Below are positions 56,424-64,000 of a stretch of DNA of 64,000 nt, piece after piece. The position numbers and the translations under genes were made by a program. Positions within the stretch are counted from its first letter, which is position 1. Every line of letters begins with the position of its first letter. The notes under the pieces are model-generated. The model had not been told where the DNA came from. It did no database searches and was given only the letters and a program-made list of their open reading frames with translations. Source of the stretch: Agromyces ramosus (GTDB lineage: Bacteria > Actinomycetota > Actinomycetes > Actinomycetales > Microbacteriaceae); assembly GCF_030817175.1 (NCBI RefSeq), contig NZ_JAUSYY010000001.1, forward strand, positions 1,054,001 through 1,118,000, given 5' to 3'.

Positions 56424-58538
56424 CTACTCCAGAAGCACGCGGACGTCCCACGGCCCCAACTCGACCAGCGCATCGGCCTCCAGAGGCTCGGAGGAGAGGA
56501 GATCCGTGACGCCGGTCGGCAACCGCATCGAGCAAGCCTCCCATGACCAGTTGTGCAGGACTCGCAGCCGACGACCTGCGGCCGTCGTCGCTGAGGTCGT
56601 CGTGACCGAACCGGTCGTCAGAGAGCTCCAGGCGTCCCTGTCAGCTGGCACCGCCCAGGACACCAACGCAGCCGACAGTTCGGCGTTGGGCACGGTACCG
56701 ACGACGGTGACGCGCCCCAGCCCCGCCTCAGCGGTGGTGATCGCCGGGTACAGGCCGAACGCGGGGTGCTGATATCGGGCGAGGATCTGGACCGAGCTGT
56801 CCGTGACCTGCAAGTAGTCGACCCATGCTGCGCCGGCGGCGGCGTCGGGCAGCTCCAGTGCGCCGTCGGAGCCCGTCACGCGCACCGGTGTCGCCAGATT
56901 GCTGAACTCCTGGTAACTGACGCCGGCGGTGGCGGCGAGCCGCGCCGGCTTGACCTCCGCGCGCGCTCGGGCTTCGGTGTCCGCATATCCAGTGCGCGGT
57001 CCGAGCACCAGGTGTCCGCCCGCCTCAGCGTAGTCGCGCAACCAGTCGAGCAGCGCGTCGCTGGCAACGTAGAGCGCCGGCGCCAGCAGGACCGGCAGCT
57101 CGGCGGCGACCTCGGCCGGTTCGCGGAGCCGCGTGCCTTCGCCCTGTTCGACCAGCTGGACGTCGTGGACGATTCGCACCGGCGCACCGGCGTCGAACGC
57201 TCCCCGGTAGAAGGCGTGCAATATCCGCTGGTAGCTGTCTGGGTCCGCGGAGCCGTCGTCGTGGGCGAGCGCCGGCTGACCTTCGAGGCCCCACATCGAC
57301 TCGTTGGACCACAGCAGCCCCACGGTGGCGTCCGGGACGAGTCCGCTCAGGTGGTCCTCTGCAGACTTGATCTCTGCACCCAGCGCGGCCAGCTGCTCGT
57401 AGACCCGCCCGGGCCGCTGGTCGTGAGGGAGAATTCCGATCCAGAACGTCTCGGTACCGAAGTGCAATGTGTGCCAGTGCCAGTACTCGATCATTCGTGC
57501 GCCCCGGGCGATCATTGCCCAGGCGGCCTGTCGCCACTGGCCATCGAACGCGGGCGCGTTCATGGCCGGGCCGCCGATGGCCCCGGCATTCGTCTCGGTG
57601 ACGAGGAACCGCGCCTGCTTCGATGAGTACATCCGGTCTGCGCTGTGGAATATCGCCCAGGTCCCGCTCGTAGTCCAGCCCGGCGTGAGGTGTTCTGTGG
57701 CTGGGAGAGCGAGACCGTCCTGCATCGCGTAGTAGGGATTGCCCGCGGTCACATCCAGCGCTGCCGTCAGCTCCGGGTCCTGCACTCCTGGCCTGTCGTA
57801 AGCGATGCAGGTGGTCACGAACTTCTCGGCGCCAGCGATCTCCCGGACGATCTCGGCCTGCCAGCCGATGAACTCGGTGACCATCCGGGCCTGGAACTTC
57901 CGCCAGGCGAGGTCGTACTGTGGTTGGGCGTTGTTGTCCGGTCGCCAGAGATCCGCCCAGGTAGTGAGCCGATGCGACCAGTAGACGAGTCCCCACTCCC
58001 GGTTCAGGGTCTCCACGTCGCCATAGGTGCGGCGCAGGTCGTCGACGAAAGCCTGGAACACACCCTCGTTGTGCAGCAGCTCGAGACCGGGTTCGTTGTC
58101 CACCTGGAATCCGACCACTGCGGGATGGTCGTGGTAGCGCCCGACGACGGCACGGATCACGCGCTCGGCGTGGAAGCGGTAGGCGGCGTGCGTCAGGTCC
58201 ATTTCTTGACGGGCCCCCCAACCGATGCGCTCTCCGGTGCGTCGCTCTCCGGCGATCTCGGGATACTTGCGCGTCAACCACGGGGGTACGGCGTAGGTGG
58301 GCGTACCCAGCACGACGGCGATCCCTCGCGAATGCGCGCCGTCCAGGACTGGCTGCAGCCAGTCAAGGTCGAACACTCCGTCCTCTGGCTCCCAGGTGGC
58401 CCACGTGGACTCGCCCACCCGGATCACGGTGAACCCAGCTTCCTGCATGAGGTCGAGGTCCTCGTCGAGCCGGGGGGAGGGTTGGTACTCGTGGTAGTAC
58501 GCGGCGCCGAAGAGCACGCGGTTGTCAATGTCTGTCAA
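56424..58538 (-). CDS. GH42 beta-galactosidase
   Basis: 704 aa from a TTG at 58538 (the frame's first start; a nearby GTG a few codons in is possible). GH42 barrel: RVLFGAAYYHEYQPSPRLDEDLDLMQEAGFTVIRVGESTWATWEPEDG, catalytic acid Glu149 in QVDNEPGLE, nucleophile Glu315 in FLVTETNAGAIGG, then IARGARMIEYWHWHTLHFG. Trimerisation (~390-600) and C-terminal beta domains follow. No signal peptide, cytoplasmic. Beta-galactosidases of this family act on short galactosides, often of plant origin. Codon choice is somewhat less GC-biased than neighbours and the window's frequent GGATGCC heptamer is absent from the gene. It fits the catabolic island around it. Confidence 0.92.
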   Translation of the reverse strand: MTDIDNRVLFGAAYYHEYQPSPRLDEDLDLMQEAGFTVIRVGESTWATWEPEDGVFDLDWLQPVLDGAHSRGIAVVLGTPTYAVPPWLTRKYPEIAGERRTGERIGWGARQEMDLTHAAYRFHAERVIRAVVGRYHDHPAVVGFQVDNEPGLELLHNEGVFQAFVDDLRRTYGDVETLNREWGLVYWSHRLTTWADLWRPDNNAQPQYDLAWRKFQARMVTEFIGWQAEIVREIAGAEKFVTTCIAYDRPGVQDPELTAALDVTAGNPYYAMQDGLALPATEHLTPGWTTSGTWAIFHSADRMYSSKQARFLVTETNAGAIGGPAMNAPAFDGQWRQAAWAMIARGARMIEYWHWHTLHFGTETFWIGILPHDQRPGRVYEQLAALGAEIKSAEDHLSGLVPDATVGLLWSNESMWGLEGQPALAHDDGSADPDSYQRILHAFYRGAFDAGAPVRIVHDVQLVEQGEGTRLREPAEVAAELPVLLAPALYVASDALLDWLRDYAEAGGHLVLGPRTGYADTEARARAEVKPARLAATAGVSYQEFSNLATPVRVTGSDGALELPDAAAGAAWVDYLQVTDSSVQILARYQHPAFGLYPAITTAEAGLGRVTVVGTVPNAELSAALVSWAVPADRDAWSSLTTGSVTTTSATTAAGRRLRVLHNWSWEACSMRLPTGVTDLLSSEPLEADALVELGPWDVRVLLE

Positions 58539-58602
58539 GGCAACGAGGTCCTAATCTTGAGGGGTAGGTGAGACGGGCGACGGCGCCGATCGTGGGCCGG
58601 CA

Positions 58603-58643
58603 GCGAGGCGCCCCGCGCCAGGGATGTCGCGGGGGCGCCTCGC
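58603..58643 (-). terminator. stem-loop after the beta-helix gene
   Basis: GCGAGGCGCCCC (58603-58614) and GGGGCGCCTCGC (58632-58643) are exact 12-bp arms with a 17-base loop, 21 bp past the beta-helix gene's stop on the minus strand. It lies within the 125-bp gap before the GH42 gene, which therefore probably has its own promoter or is read through. Confidence 0.75.
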
Positions 58644-58663
58644 CGGCGGTGCCGGTAGCTGCG

Positions 58664-60769
58664 TTACCGGGTCTCGGCCGCGGCGACAGTCTCGCACCGC
58701 GGGTCGATACCGCCGAGGTTGGCGTTGAGCTCCGTGCGGTACTCGGGGGCGACGCCCGCCGCGCAGATGACCTCCCACGCAGCGCTGGGCCAGTTGCTCC
58801 CGCTGACCCGGACGTTGTCGATCAGCCGGTTGTTGCGCGCCTCGGCGTTCGGCATCTGGGCACCGCCGGAGTTGTACCAGTTCTCCTGCAGCGTGTTGTC
58901 GTTCGTGCCGTTGCCGGCGCTGTACGCGTTGGTGAACACCCACGGGTTCGCGCCGCTCAGGACGTTGTGCCGGGAGAGGATGTAGCGGCTGCCCTCGTCC
59001 AGATAGATGCCGACGCCGGAGACCTTGTACAGGTAGTTCTCCTCGATGACAGTCCCCGGGCTGGCCGAGAGGTTGTAGATGTTGCCGGAGTCGGCGAAGT
59101 CGCGCTTGATGTCGTGCACGAGGTTGCCCGCGATCAGGTTGTCCTTCAGTGTCGTCGGCGTCTGGTAGATCGGGTTGTACTTGTAGTACCCGCGGTTGAG
59201 GTACTCCTGGGAGCCGCCCGGGTCGTTGATCCCCCAGCCGTAACCGGTGTCGATTGCGTAGGCGAGGTCCCTCACCTCGTTGTGGACGATCTGCGCCCTG
59301 GTCACGTAGGTGCTCAGGATGCCGGAGGTGTCCTGGTACTCCATGGCGACGTGGCTGATGGTGTTGTTGTCGATGAGGATGTCCTGGTTCGTCATCCGGG
59401 GGTCGCTGGGGTGGTGCGCGTCCGCCCGGATCCCGCCCACGAACAGGGCGTGGCCACCGACCTGGGTGAACACGTTGCCGGTCACGGCGATGTTGCTGGC
59501 GCCGAGCCCGATCCCGGTGAGCACCGCGTTGTCGTCGTTGCCGATGCCGAGGCCAGAGGACCCGAGGTTGCGGAAGGTGTTCCGCGCGAAGGTGATGTGG
59601 TCGGCGGCGGACACCTGCACGGCGGAAGGCATCTGGAACCAGGTGTTGCGCGTCCGCTCGTACGGCTCGCAGCCGCGGCTGCAGTTGGCCAAGGCGTCGG
59701 CGGGGCGGTAGTCGTACACGCCCTTCAGGTAGCCCCCGTTCTGCTGGCTGACGTACCCCTCGGCCGAGGAGGGGCCGAGCCAGGAGGTCCCGGTGAAGGT
59801 GAGACCGCTGAACTCCAGGTGGGAGACGGGGGCGTCATAGGTGCCGCCGACGCTGATGAGGGTCTCCACCCGCGGGAGCTCGATGTCGAGGTCCTGTGGG
59901 TTCACGCCGTCCGCGGGCTTGTAGTACAGCTTCCCCGCGTCGGGGTCGACGTACCACTCCCCCGCCTGGTCCAGGAAGCTGAGTGAGTTCGCCAGGAACC
60001 ACGTCGACTCGGCGAGCAGCGAGTTCTGCACCGTGTCCCAGCCCCACGTGTTGTTGTCCCACGCGGGCTGGGCCATCGTGATCGTGCTGCCCACGATGCT
60101 CTGCACCGGGGAGTAGCGGTCGGTGAAGTCGCCGAGCGACTCGAACTCGATCCGGTCCTGGTCCGGCAGGTCCGCCAGGTAGGCGAGCGCCGGATTGTTG
60201 ATTGTCATCCCCGTGGCGGTGAGCGTCAGGTCGGTAAGCGCCAGCTTGGTAGCGGCCCGCGGCGCGGCGACGCCGTCGACGTAGAGCTGCCGGGTCTCGA
60301 AACCGGCCGGCGTGTCCGCCACGTAGATGTTCGCGGCCTCGTCATGCTTCTCCCAGCCCGAGAGCTGGGTCGAGCCCGAGATCTCGGGGTGCGCGCCCTC
60401 AGCAGCCGTCCAGCGCACGGTGTGCCCGTCCCGGCCGCTGTCCTCCGCACGGAACTCGAGCGGGCTGTCGATGCGGTAGGTGCCGTCGGCGAGTACGACG
60501 GTGACATCGCCCTTCCCCTTGGCGGCCTCGTGTCGCACGACGCCCTGCACATGCTCCAGCGAGCACGGGTGCTGCTCCTGGCACTGCCCTTCGTCGCGAC
60601 CGTCGGGTGACGCGTAGTAGACACTGTCCTTCTCCGGTGGTGCCGCCTGGGCGACCGATGTGCCCAGACCGCTCAGGAGCAGGGCTGCCGCGGCGGCAGA
60701 TCCGGCAGCCGCTGGCCACCAGCCCTTCCTTCGGACAGAGACTTCCCGCGTATGTGACATCAATGTCAT
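58664..60769 (-). CDS. secreted right-handed beta-helix glycan hydrolase (possible GH141)
   Basis: 701 aa. Signal peptide (WWPAAAGSAAAAALLLSGLGTSVAQAA), then YYASPDGRDEGQCQEQHPCSLEHVQGVVRH and VTVVLADGTYRIDSPLEFRAEDSGRDGHTVRWTAAEGAHPEISGSTQLSGW. These are features of the large right-handed parallel beta-helix enzymes that include GH141 alpha-L-fucosidase/xylanase. The centre is a run of helix turns with Asn ladders (FARNTFRNLGSSGLGIGNDDNAVL, ILIDNNTISHVAMEYQDTSGI). GH141 is my best guess, supported by the fucose-type genes nearby. An alternative is another beta-helix glycosidase or lyase. ATG 60769 or 60760. No lipobox. Confidence 0.8.
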   Translation of the reverse strand: MTLMSHTREVSVRRKGWWPAAAGSAAAAALLLSGLGTSVAQAAPPEKDSVYYASPDGRDEGQCQEQHPCSLEHVQGVVRHEAAKGKGDVTVVLADGTYRIDSPLEFRAEDSGRDGHTVRWTAAEGAHPEISGSTQLSGWEKHDEAANIYVADTPAGFETRQLYVDGVAAPRAATKLALTDLTLTATGMTINNPALAYLADLPDQDRIEFESLGDFTDRYSPVQSIVGSTITMAQPAWDNNTWGWDTVQNSLLAESTWFLANSLSFLDQAGEWYVDPDAGKLYYKPADGVNPQDLDIELPRVETLISVGGTYDAPVSHLEFSGLTFTGTSWLGPSSAEGYVSQQNGGYLKGVYDYRPADALANCSRGCEPYERTRNTWFQMPSAVQVSAADHITFARNTFRNLGSSGLGIGNDDNAVLTGIGLGASNIAVTGNVFTQVGGHALFVGGIRADAHHPSDPRMTNQDILIDNNTISHVAMEYQDTSGILSTYVTRAQIVHNEVRDLAYAIDTGYGWGINDPGGSQEYLNRGYYKYNPIYQTPTTLKDNLIAGNLVHDIKRDFADSGNIYNLSASPGTVIEENYLYKVSGVGIYLDEGSRYILSRHNVLSGANPWVFTNAYSAGNGTNDNTLQENWYNSGGAQMPNAEARNNRLIDNVRVSGSNWPSAAWEVICAAGVAPEYRTELNANLGGIDPRCETVAAAETR

Positions 60770-60824
60770 GGCTCTTCGCTTCCGTGATGTTGAGCAGGGC
60801 TGCTTTGCCCCGCGTCTACGAAAT

Positions 60825-60841
60825 CATACGTGTGACGTATG
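60825..60841. promoter_or_regulatory. GntR/FCD-type operator CATACGTGTGACGTATG
   Basis: Perfect 7-bp arms (60825-60831 and 60835-60841) around GTG, 56 bp before the beta-helix start codon. On the minus strand it overlaps a TATGAT -10-like box. A related site lies at 62382-62398. Confidence 0.65.
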
Positions 60842-60875
60842 CGCAAGGGGCGCCGGGCGGAAGTCAGCGCTGGCG

Positions 60876-60960
60876 CAGCAGGCCTACGTGGCGTTGTGGG
60901 ACCTGAAGGCCAACATGGCTGAGGAGCCGCTCTGGGGCGTGACGGGACCGCGTGCCCGGG
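60876..60960 (+). pseudogene. fragment of a mandelate racemase/enolase-superfamily gene
   Basis: On the plus strand this reads QQAYVALWDLKANMAEEPLWGVTGPRAR, matching the ALDMALWDLKAKIAGEPLW region of the dehydratase at 61178-62343, which lies in the opposite orientation. Frames on either side show no homology. It is a second dehydratase relic of a different part of the gene from the one at 56341. Confidence 0.7.
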
Positions 60961-61020
60961 CTCCCAGGGTCACAAGGGATCACCGAAGATAACGGCAGGG
61001 ATGTAGCCGAAGAGTCCGGC

Positions 61021-61145
61021 TCAGGAGGCCGCCGGGTGACGAGCTGTCGCGCTTGGTCGGCAGCCGACGGTGCGGCCAGGAGTCGATGATGTGAGCCTTC
61101 ATCGCGGACTCTGCGGCCGCGGCGTCTCCGGCCGTCGTGCGCTCA
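61021..61145 (-). pseudogene. C-terminal fragment of a GntR/FCD-type regulator
   Basis: On the minus strand the reading is ERTTAGDAAAAESAMKAHIIDSWPHRRLP. This parallels ITRGDVAGAEKAMHDHIHISWERRRLP near the end of the FCD regulator at 55292. No DNA-binding domain remains upstream. A decay remnant beside the dehydratase gene. Confidence 0.6.
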
Positions 61146-61177
61146 GCCCACCCACGCGTGCGCCGCCGCATCCGGCC

Positions 61178-62343
61178 TCACAGCGCGCGTTCCGCACGGT
61201 CGTCTTCTGCGATGAGTCGCAGTCCCGCCCGATGCGGACGCACGTGAGGCCCCGCGGGCACGAGCCAGCTCGCAGACCGCTGGCTCGCCAGGATCGCCTC
61301 TTCGTCGACACTCACCCCGTGACCCGGCGCATCGCCCAGCACGATGCCCCCGTCCACGATTTCCTGGTCGATCGTCACGCCGAACGGCGCGCCCAGATCC
61401 TGCACCTCGGTCACCATGTGGTTCGGGACTGCGGTAGCGGCATGCGCGACCGCCTGATTGGAGGTCAGCCCGACGGGACTGATCGGAAGGTCATGAGCAT
61501 GAGCGAGGTGCGCAACCCGAAGGAAGTGGGTGACACCCCAGACGCAGCCAACCTGCACGATGTCGACGCCGCCGGCATCCAGCAACGGGCGGAACTGCTC
61601 GAGTCCTGTCAAGTTTTCGCCCGTGGCGACCGCGGCTCTCACCGCATTGGACAATCTTGCGTGACCCGGAGCATCCCACCTTCGCAGCGGCTCCTCGACC
61701 CAGGTCAGATCGGTGTCCCTCTCGAGCGCCGTCACATATCGCACCGCCTGCTTGAGGTTCCAGGACTCGTTCGCGTCGAGCATGAGAGCGGGGTGACGGG
61801 TGTTCGAGCGGAGTTCATCTCCGATGATCTGCAGCCGGCGCCGGTCGGAATCGAGATCGCGGCCACCTTTGAGTTTGGCGCTCGTGAACCCCAACTCGGC
61901 CATGGTCTTGTAGAAGGCGGCGAGTTCTTCGTCGTCCAGGGCGATGTCGAGCCCCGAGGCGTACCCGCTGACGAATCTGTCTCTGCCACCCAGAACCCGC
62001 GCCAGAGCGGCTCGCCGGCGATCTTCGCTTTCAGGTCCCACAGCGCCATGTCCAGCGCGCCGATCCCCCCGAAGGTCGCGCCCGCGTGCCCGGCCTTGAA
62101 GACGCGTGCCAGCATCCGGTCGTACAAAGCTGCGACCGCACGCGGATCTTCGCCTTCGAGTGCCGGGAACAGCCGGTCGATGTCCTGGTCCGAGCCGGTA
62201 CCGATGCCGGTGATGCCGGCGTCCGTCTCCAGAATCACGATAGGTACTTCGGTCAGCCCGTTGTCGATGTACCCGTTCACGTCACCGATCGGGCGCCCCC
62301 AGTCACGGAACGTGCGGATGCATCGGTAACCAGTGATCTTCAT
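61178..62343 (-). pseudogene. mandelate racemase/enolase-superfamily sugar-acid dehydratase with a 2-base frameshift
   Basis: The frame from ATG 62343 (GGGCGAA before it) runs MKITGYRCIRTFRDWGRP through ALDMALWDLKAKIAGEPLW. It then loses homology near 61996-62003. The next frame continues RVLGGRDRFVSGYASGLDIALDDEELAAFYKTMAELGFTSAKLKGGRDLDSDRRRL and on to WLVPAGPHVRPH with a stop at 61178. Removing two bases (an extra GC in a GCGCGGG stretch) joins the frames. Superfamily residues are kept: KxK base motif SAKLKGG, metal ligands in LDANESW, WVEEPL and TGENLTG. Restored ~388 aa. In a fucose-type pathway it would dehydrate L-fuconate. It is paired divergently with the aldo/keto reductase. Confidence 0.8.
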
Positions 62344-62370
62344 TTCGCCCTTGACTTTCCGTTGCCCTAA

Positions 62371-62399
62371 ACTAGAAACAGCATACATCACATGTTCAA
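62371..62399 (-). promoter_or_regulatory. promoter and FCD-type operator of the dehydratase gene
   Basis: Read leftward, TTGAAC (62399-62394) and TCTAGT (62376-62371) are 17 bp apart. CATACATCACATGTTC (62382-62397) overlaps the -35 box and spacer and contains ACAT-CAC-ATGT arms like the CATACGT operator at 60825-60841. The position suggests repression by the FCD regulator. Confidence 0.6.
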
Positions 62400-62466
62400 T
62401 CTGCCCAGATGACCGGGGCGCCCGGTTGAATAAAGCAGCGGGCCCCCCGCCGCTGGAGGAGCATCC

Positions 62467-63435
62467 ATGAAGTCCCGACAGATCGACCGCGGCCTTTCCC
62501 TGACAGAGATCGGCTTCGGTGCCGCGCAACTCGGCAACCTGAATCGCGTTATCTCGGACGACGATGCTCGCGCGGCCGTCGACACCGCATGGGATGCCGG
62601 CATCCGGTACTTCGACACCGCGCCGCACTACGGCCTGGGCCTGTCCGAAAGGCGCCTCGGCGCCGCGCTTCGCTCGCGCGACCGCGACGCATATGTGCTC
62701 TCCACCAAGGTCGGACGCCTGCTCGAACCCCATCCGGCGGGAGCGAGCAGCCTGGACGACGGCGGCTTCCTCGTCGAGGCGCTGACGAAGCGCGTGTGGG
62801 ACTTCTCGCGCGACGGCATCCTGCGCTCCGTCGAGGACAGCCTCGACCGCCTGGGGCTTGACCGCATCGACATCGCGTACCTGCACGACCCGGACGATCA
62901 CTGGCAGGCCGCCTCGACGACGGGGGTCTCGGCTCTCATCGAGCTTCGCGACCAGGGCGTTATCCGCGCGGTCGGAGCGGGTATGAACCAAGCGGCGATG
63001 CTGGCGGAATTCATCCGCCGCTGCGACGTCGACGTCATGATGGTCGCCGGCAGATACACACTTCTCGACCAGTCGGCGGCGGACGAGCTGCTGCCACTGG
63101 CGGAGGAGCGCCACGTCGCGCTCGTCGCCGCGGCCGTGTACAACTCCGGTCTGCTCAGCACGGACCGACCTGCCCACGGTGGGCGCTTCGATTATCGCGA
63201 GGCCGACGAGCAGACGCTCGCCCGCGCACGGCAGATCGCCGATCTGTGCGATCTGCACGGCGTCACGCTGCCCGCCGCCGCGATTGCCTTCCCCCTGCTT
63301 CGACCGCAGATCGCGTCGGCCGTCGTCGGCATGCGCAGCGCCGCCCAGGTCTCCTCCACACTCGAGCGCTACCGGGCGCACATCCCGCCGGCGCTGTGGC
63401 AGCAGCTGCGTGACCGGGGGATCCTGCACGCATGA
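62467..63435 (+). CDS. aldo/keto reductase, probable L-fucose/D-threo-aldose dehydrogenase
   Basis: 322 aa from ATG 62467 (GGAGGAGC before it). The AKR tetrad is present: Asp50 and Tyr55 in YFDTAPHYGLGLSER, Lys81 in VLSTKVGR, His140 in IAYLHDPDDHW. This sub-group includes D-threo-aldose 1-dehydrogenase/L-fucose dehydrogenase, which makes L-fucono-lactone with NAD(P)+. The context supports that: an amidohydrolase (lactonase) follows with ATGA overlap, and the dehydratase is divergent. L-galactose or D-arabinose are alternative substrates. Confidence 0.9.
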   Translation: MKSRQIDRGLSLTEIGFGAAQLGNLNRVISDDDARAAVDTAWDAGIRYFDTAPHYGLGLSERRLGAALRSRDRDAYVLSTKVGRLLEPHPAGASSLDDGGFLVEALTKRVWDFSRDGILRSVEDSLDRLGLDRIDIAYLHDPDDHWQAASTTGVSALIELRDQGVIRAVGAGMNQAAMLAEFIRRCDVDVMMVAGRYTLLDQSAADELLPLAEERHVALVAAAVYNSGLLSTDRPAHGGRFDYREADEQTLARARQIADLCDLHGVTLPAAAIAFPLLRPQIASAVVGMRSAAQVSSTLERYRAHIPPALWQQLRDRGILHA

Positions 63436-64000
63436 ACCGCATCGTCGACGCCCATCACCACATCTGGGATCTCGCGGCAGCCCACTATCCGTGGCTCGGC
63501 CCGGAAGCAGGCCCGCTCTTTCGCTCTTTCCACGTCGACGAGACCGCTCCGGCGAGGCAGAGCCGGGGAATCGACGCCGTCATTCTCGTACAGGCGGCGG
63601 ACAACGACGAGGACACGGCGCATCTGCTTTCGGTGGCCCGCGCGCAGCCCGATGTCGCGGGGGTCATCGCGTGGACGCCTCTGGACGATGCCGAAGGCAC
63701 GCACAGACGCCTGAGCAAGTGGGCGGACCAGGATGCTCCCGTGGTCGGCATCCGAAGTCTGCTCCACGAGCGGCAGGACACCCGATGGATTCTGAGTCCG
63801 GCGGTCGAAGACGGGCTCCGAGCGATCGCCGACGCGGGAATGCCGCTCGATTACGTGACCGCCGACCACAAGGCGCTCGCCCACCTGCCGGAACTGACGG
63901 CGCGGCATCCCGATCTCGTCGTCGTCGTCGATCACCTGGGCAAGCCGCCCATCGGCGGGGACCGGGACTCGTTCGACGACTGGCGACGCTTGCTGCTCGC
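63432..64000 (+). CDS. amidohydrolase, L-fuconolactonase-like, 3' end cut by window edge
   Basis: 189 codons visible from ATG 63432, overlapping the reductase stop as ATGA, and open to the window edge. It begins MNRIVDAHHHIWDLAAAHYPWLGP, the HxH metal motif (His8, His10) and the W-D-x-Y start of amidohydrolase-2 lactonases. Then DAVILVQAADNDEDTAHLLSVARAQPDVAGVIAWTPLDD and VVVVDHLGKPPIGGDRDSFDDWRR. Such enzymes hydrolyse sugar lactones (L-fucono-1,5-lactone, 2-pyrone-type lactones). It would convert the reductase product to the sugar acid used by the dehydratase. Its C-terminal family member survives as a relic at 56062-56340. Confidence 0.87.
   Translation, partial: MNRIVDAHHHIWDLAAAHYPWLGPEAGPLFRSFHVDETAPARQSRGIDAVILVQAADNDEDTAHLLSVARAQPDVAGVIAWTPLDDAEGTHRRLSKWADQDAPVVGIRSLLHERQDTRWILSPAVEDGLRAIADAGMPLDYVTADHKALAHLPELTARHPDLVVVVDHLGKPPIGGDRDSFDDWRRLLL

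Noticed and set aside
56000..61200. Insertion sequence or prophage as cause of the relics
   Set aside because: No transposase, integrase, terminal inverted repeats or target duplication could be seen. The relics are explained by rearrangement alone, though a lost mobile element is possible.
1..64000. tRNA or rRNA genes
   Set aside because: Gaps between genes were scanned for cloverleaf-like segments and conserved rRNA stretches; none was recognised by eye.

Overview
The window is high-GC DNA from an actinobacterium, most likely of the family Microbacteriaceae. The signs are GC-rich third codon positions, frequent GTG starts, GTGA/ATGA stop-start overlaps, apparently leaderless promoters, and sugar importers encoded without their own ATPase, which in actinobacteria usually share an MsiK-type ATPase. 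The genus cannot be fixed from the sequence. No rRNA, tRNA, transposase, integrase or CRISPR array was seen.

Layout. (1) 1-8954 is a cell-wall amino-sugar scavenging locus. A tightly coupled leftward operon encodes a lipoprotein binding protein, two permeases, NagZ-type hexosaminidase, AnmK, MurQ and an RpiR regulator; a divergent BadF-type sugar kinase follows. (2) 8992-10695 is an AidB-like acyl-CoA dehydrogenase. (3) 10825-18205 is a second sugar locus: GH43 lipoprotein, two permeases, binding protein, divergent LacI regulator and a GH2 glycosidase, marked by two copies of the operator TACAGCGCTGTA. (4) 18430-26144 has a heterodimeric ABC exporter, an MFS transporter and an unusual zinc-ribbon/beta-sandwich/membrane protein. 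(5) 26181-34842 has a secreted subtilase, its likely regulator and small housekeeping genes (P-loop kinase, VOC protein, RibD-like reductase, Ogt, hemerythrin). (6) 34792-42217 is a third sugar locus: autoregulated LacI, binding protein, two permeases, GH130 and a large secreted protein of unknown family, probably for mannosides. (7) 42242-55198 is mixed: a giant PL11 rhamnogalacturonan lyase, NDH-2, a frameshifted DUF222/HNH gene, a MarR/quinone-oxidoreductase pair and small proteins. (8) 55292-64000 is a fourth sugar region: GntR/FCD regulator, GH42 beta-galactosidase, secreted beta-helix protein, sugar-acid dehydratase, aldo/keto reductase and amidohydrolase. This fits a non-phosphorylative L-fucose-type pathway. 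It also carries several gene relics.

The genes of each sugar locus work together as import lipoprotein plus permeases, intracellular or secreted glycosidases, and a local repressor. Regions 1, 3 and 6 each lack an ABC ATPase gene, so an ATPase encoded elsewhere must energise them. Region 8 looks like a rearranged or acquired island. It contains a dehydratase frameshifted by two bases, a chimeric scar of dehydratase and amidohydrolase pieces, further relics of a dehydratase and an FCD regulator, and almost none of the GGATGCC/GGCATCC heptamers that stud the rest of the window.

Three genes read as frameshifted (34456-34842, 50670-52083, 61178-62343). Each could be real decay or a base-calling error. 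Functional names come from motifs and general family knowledge, read without any database search.
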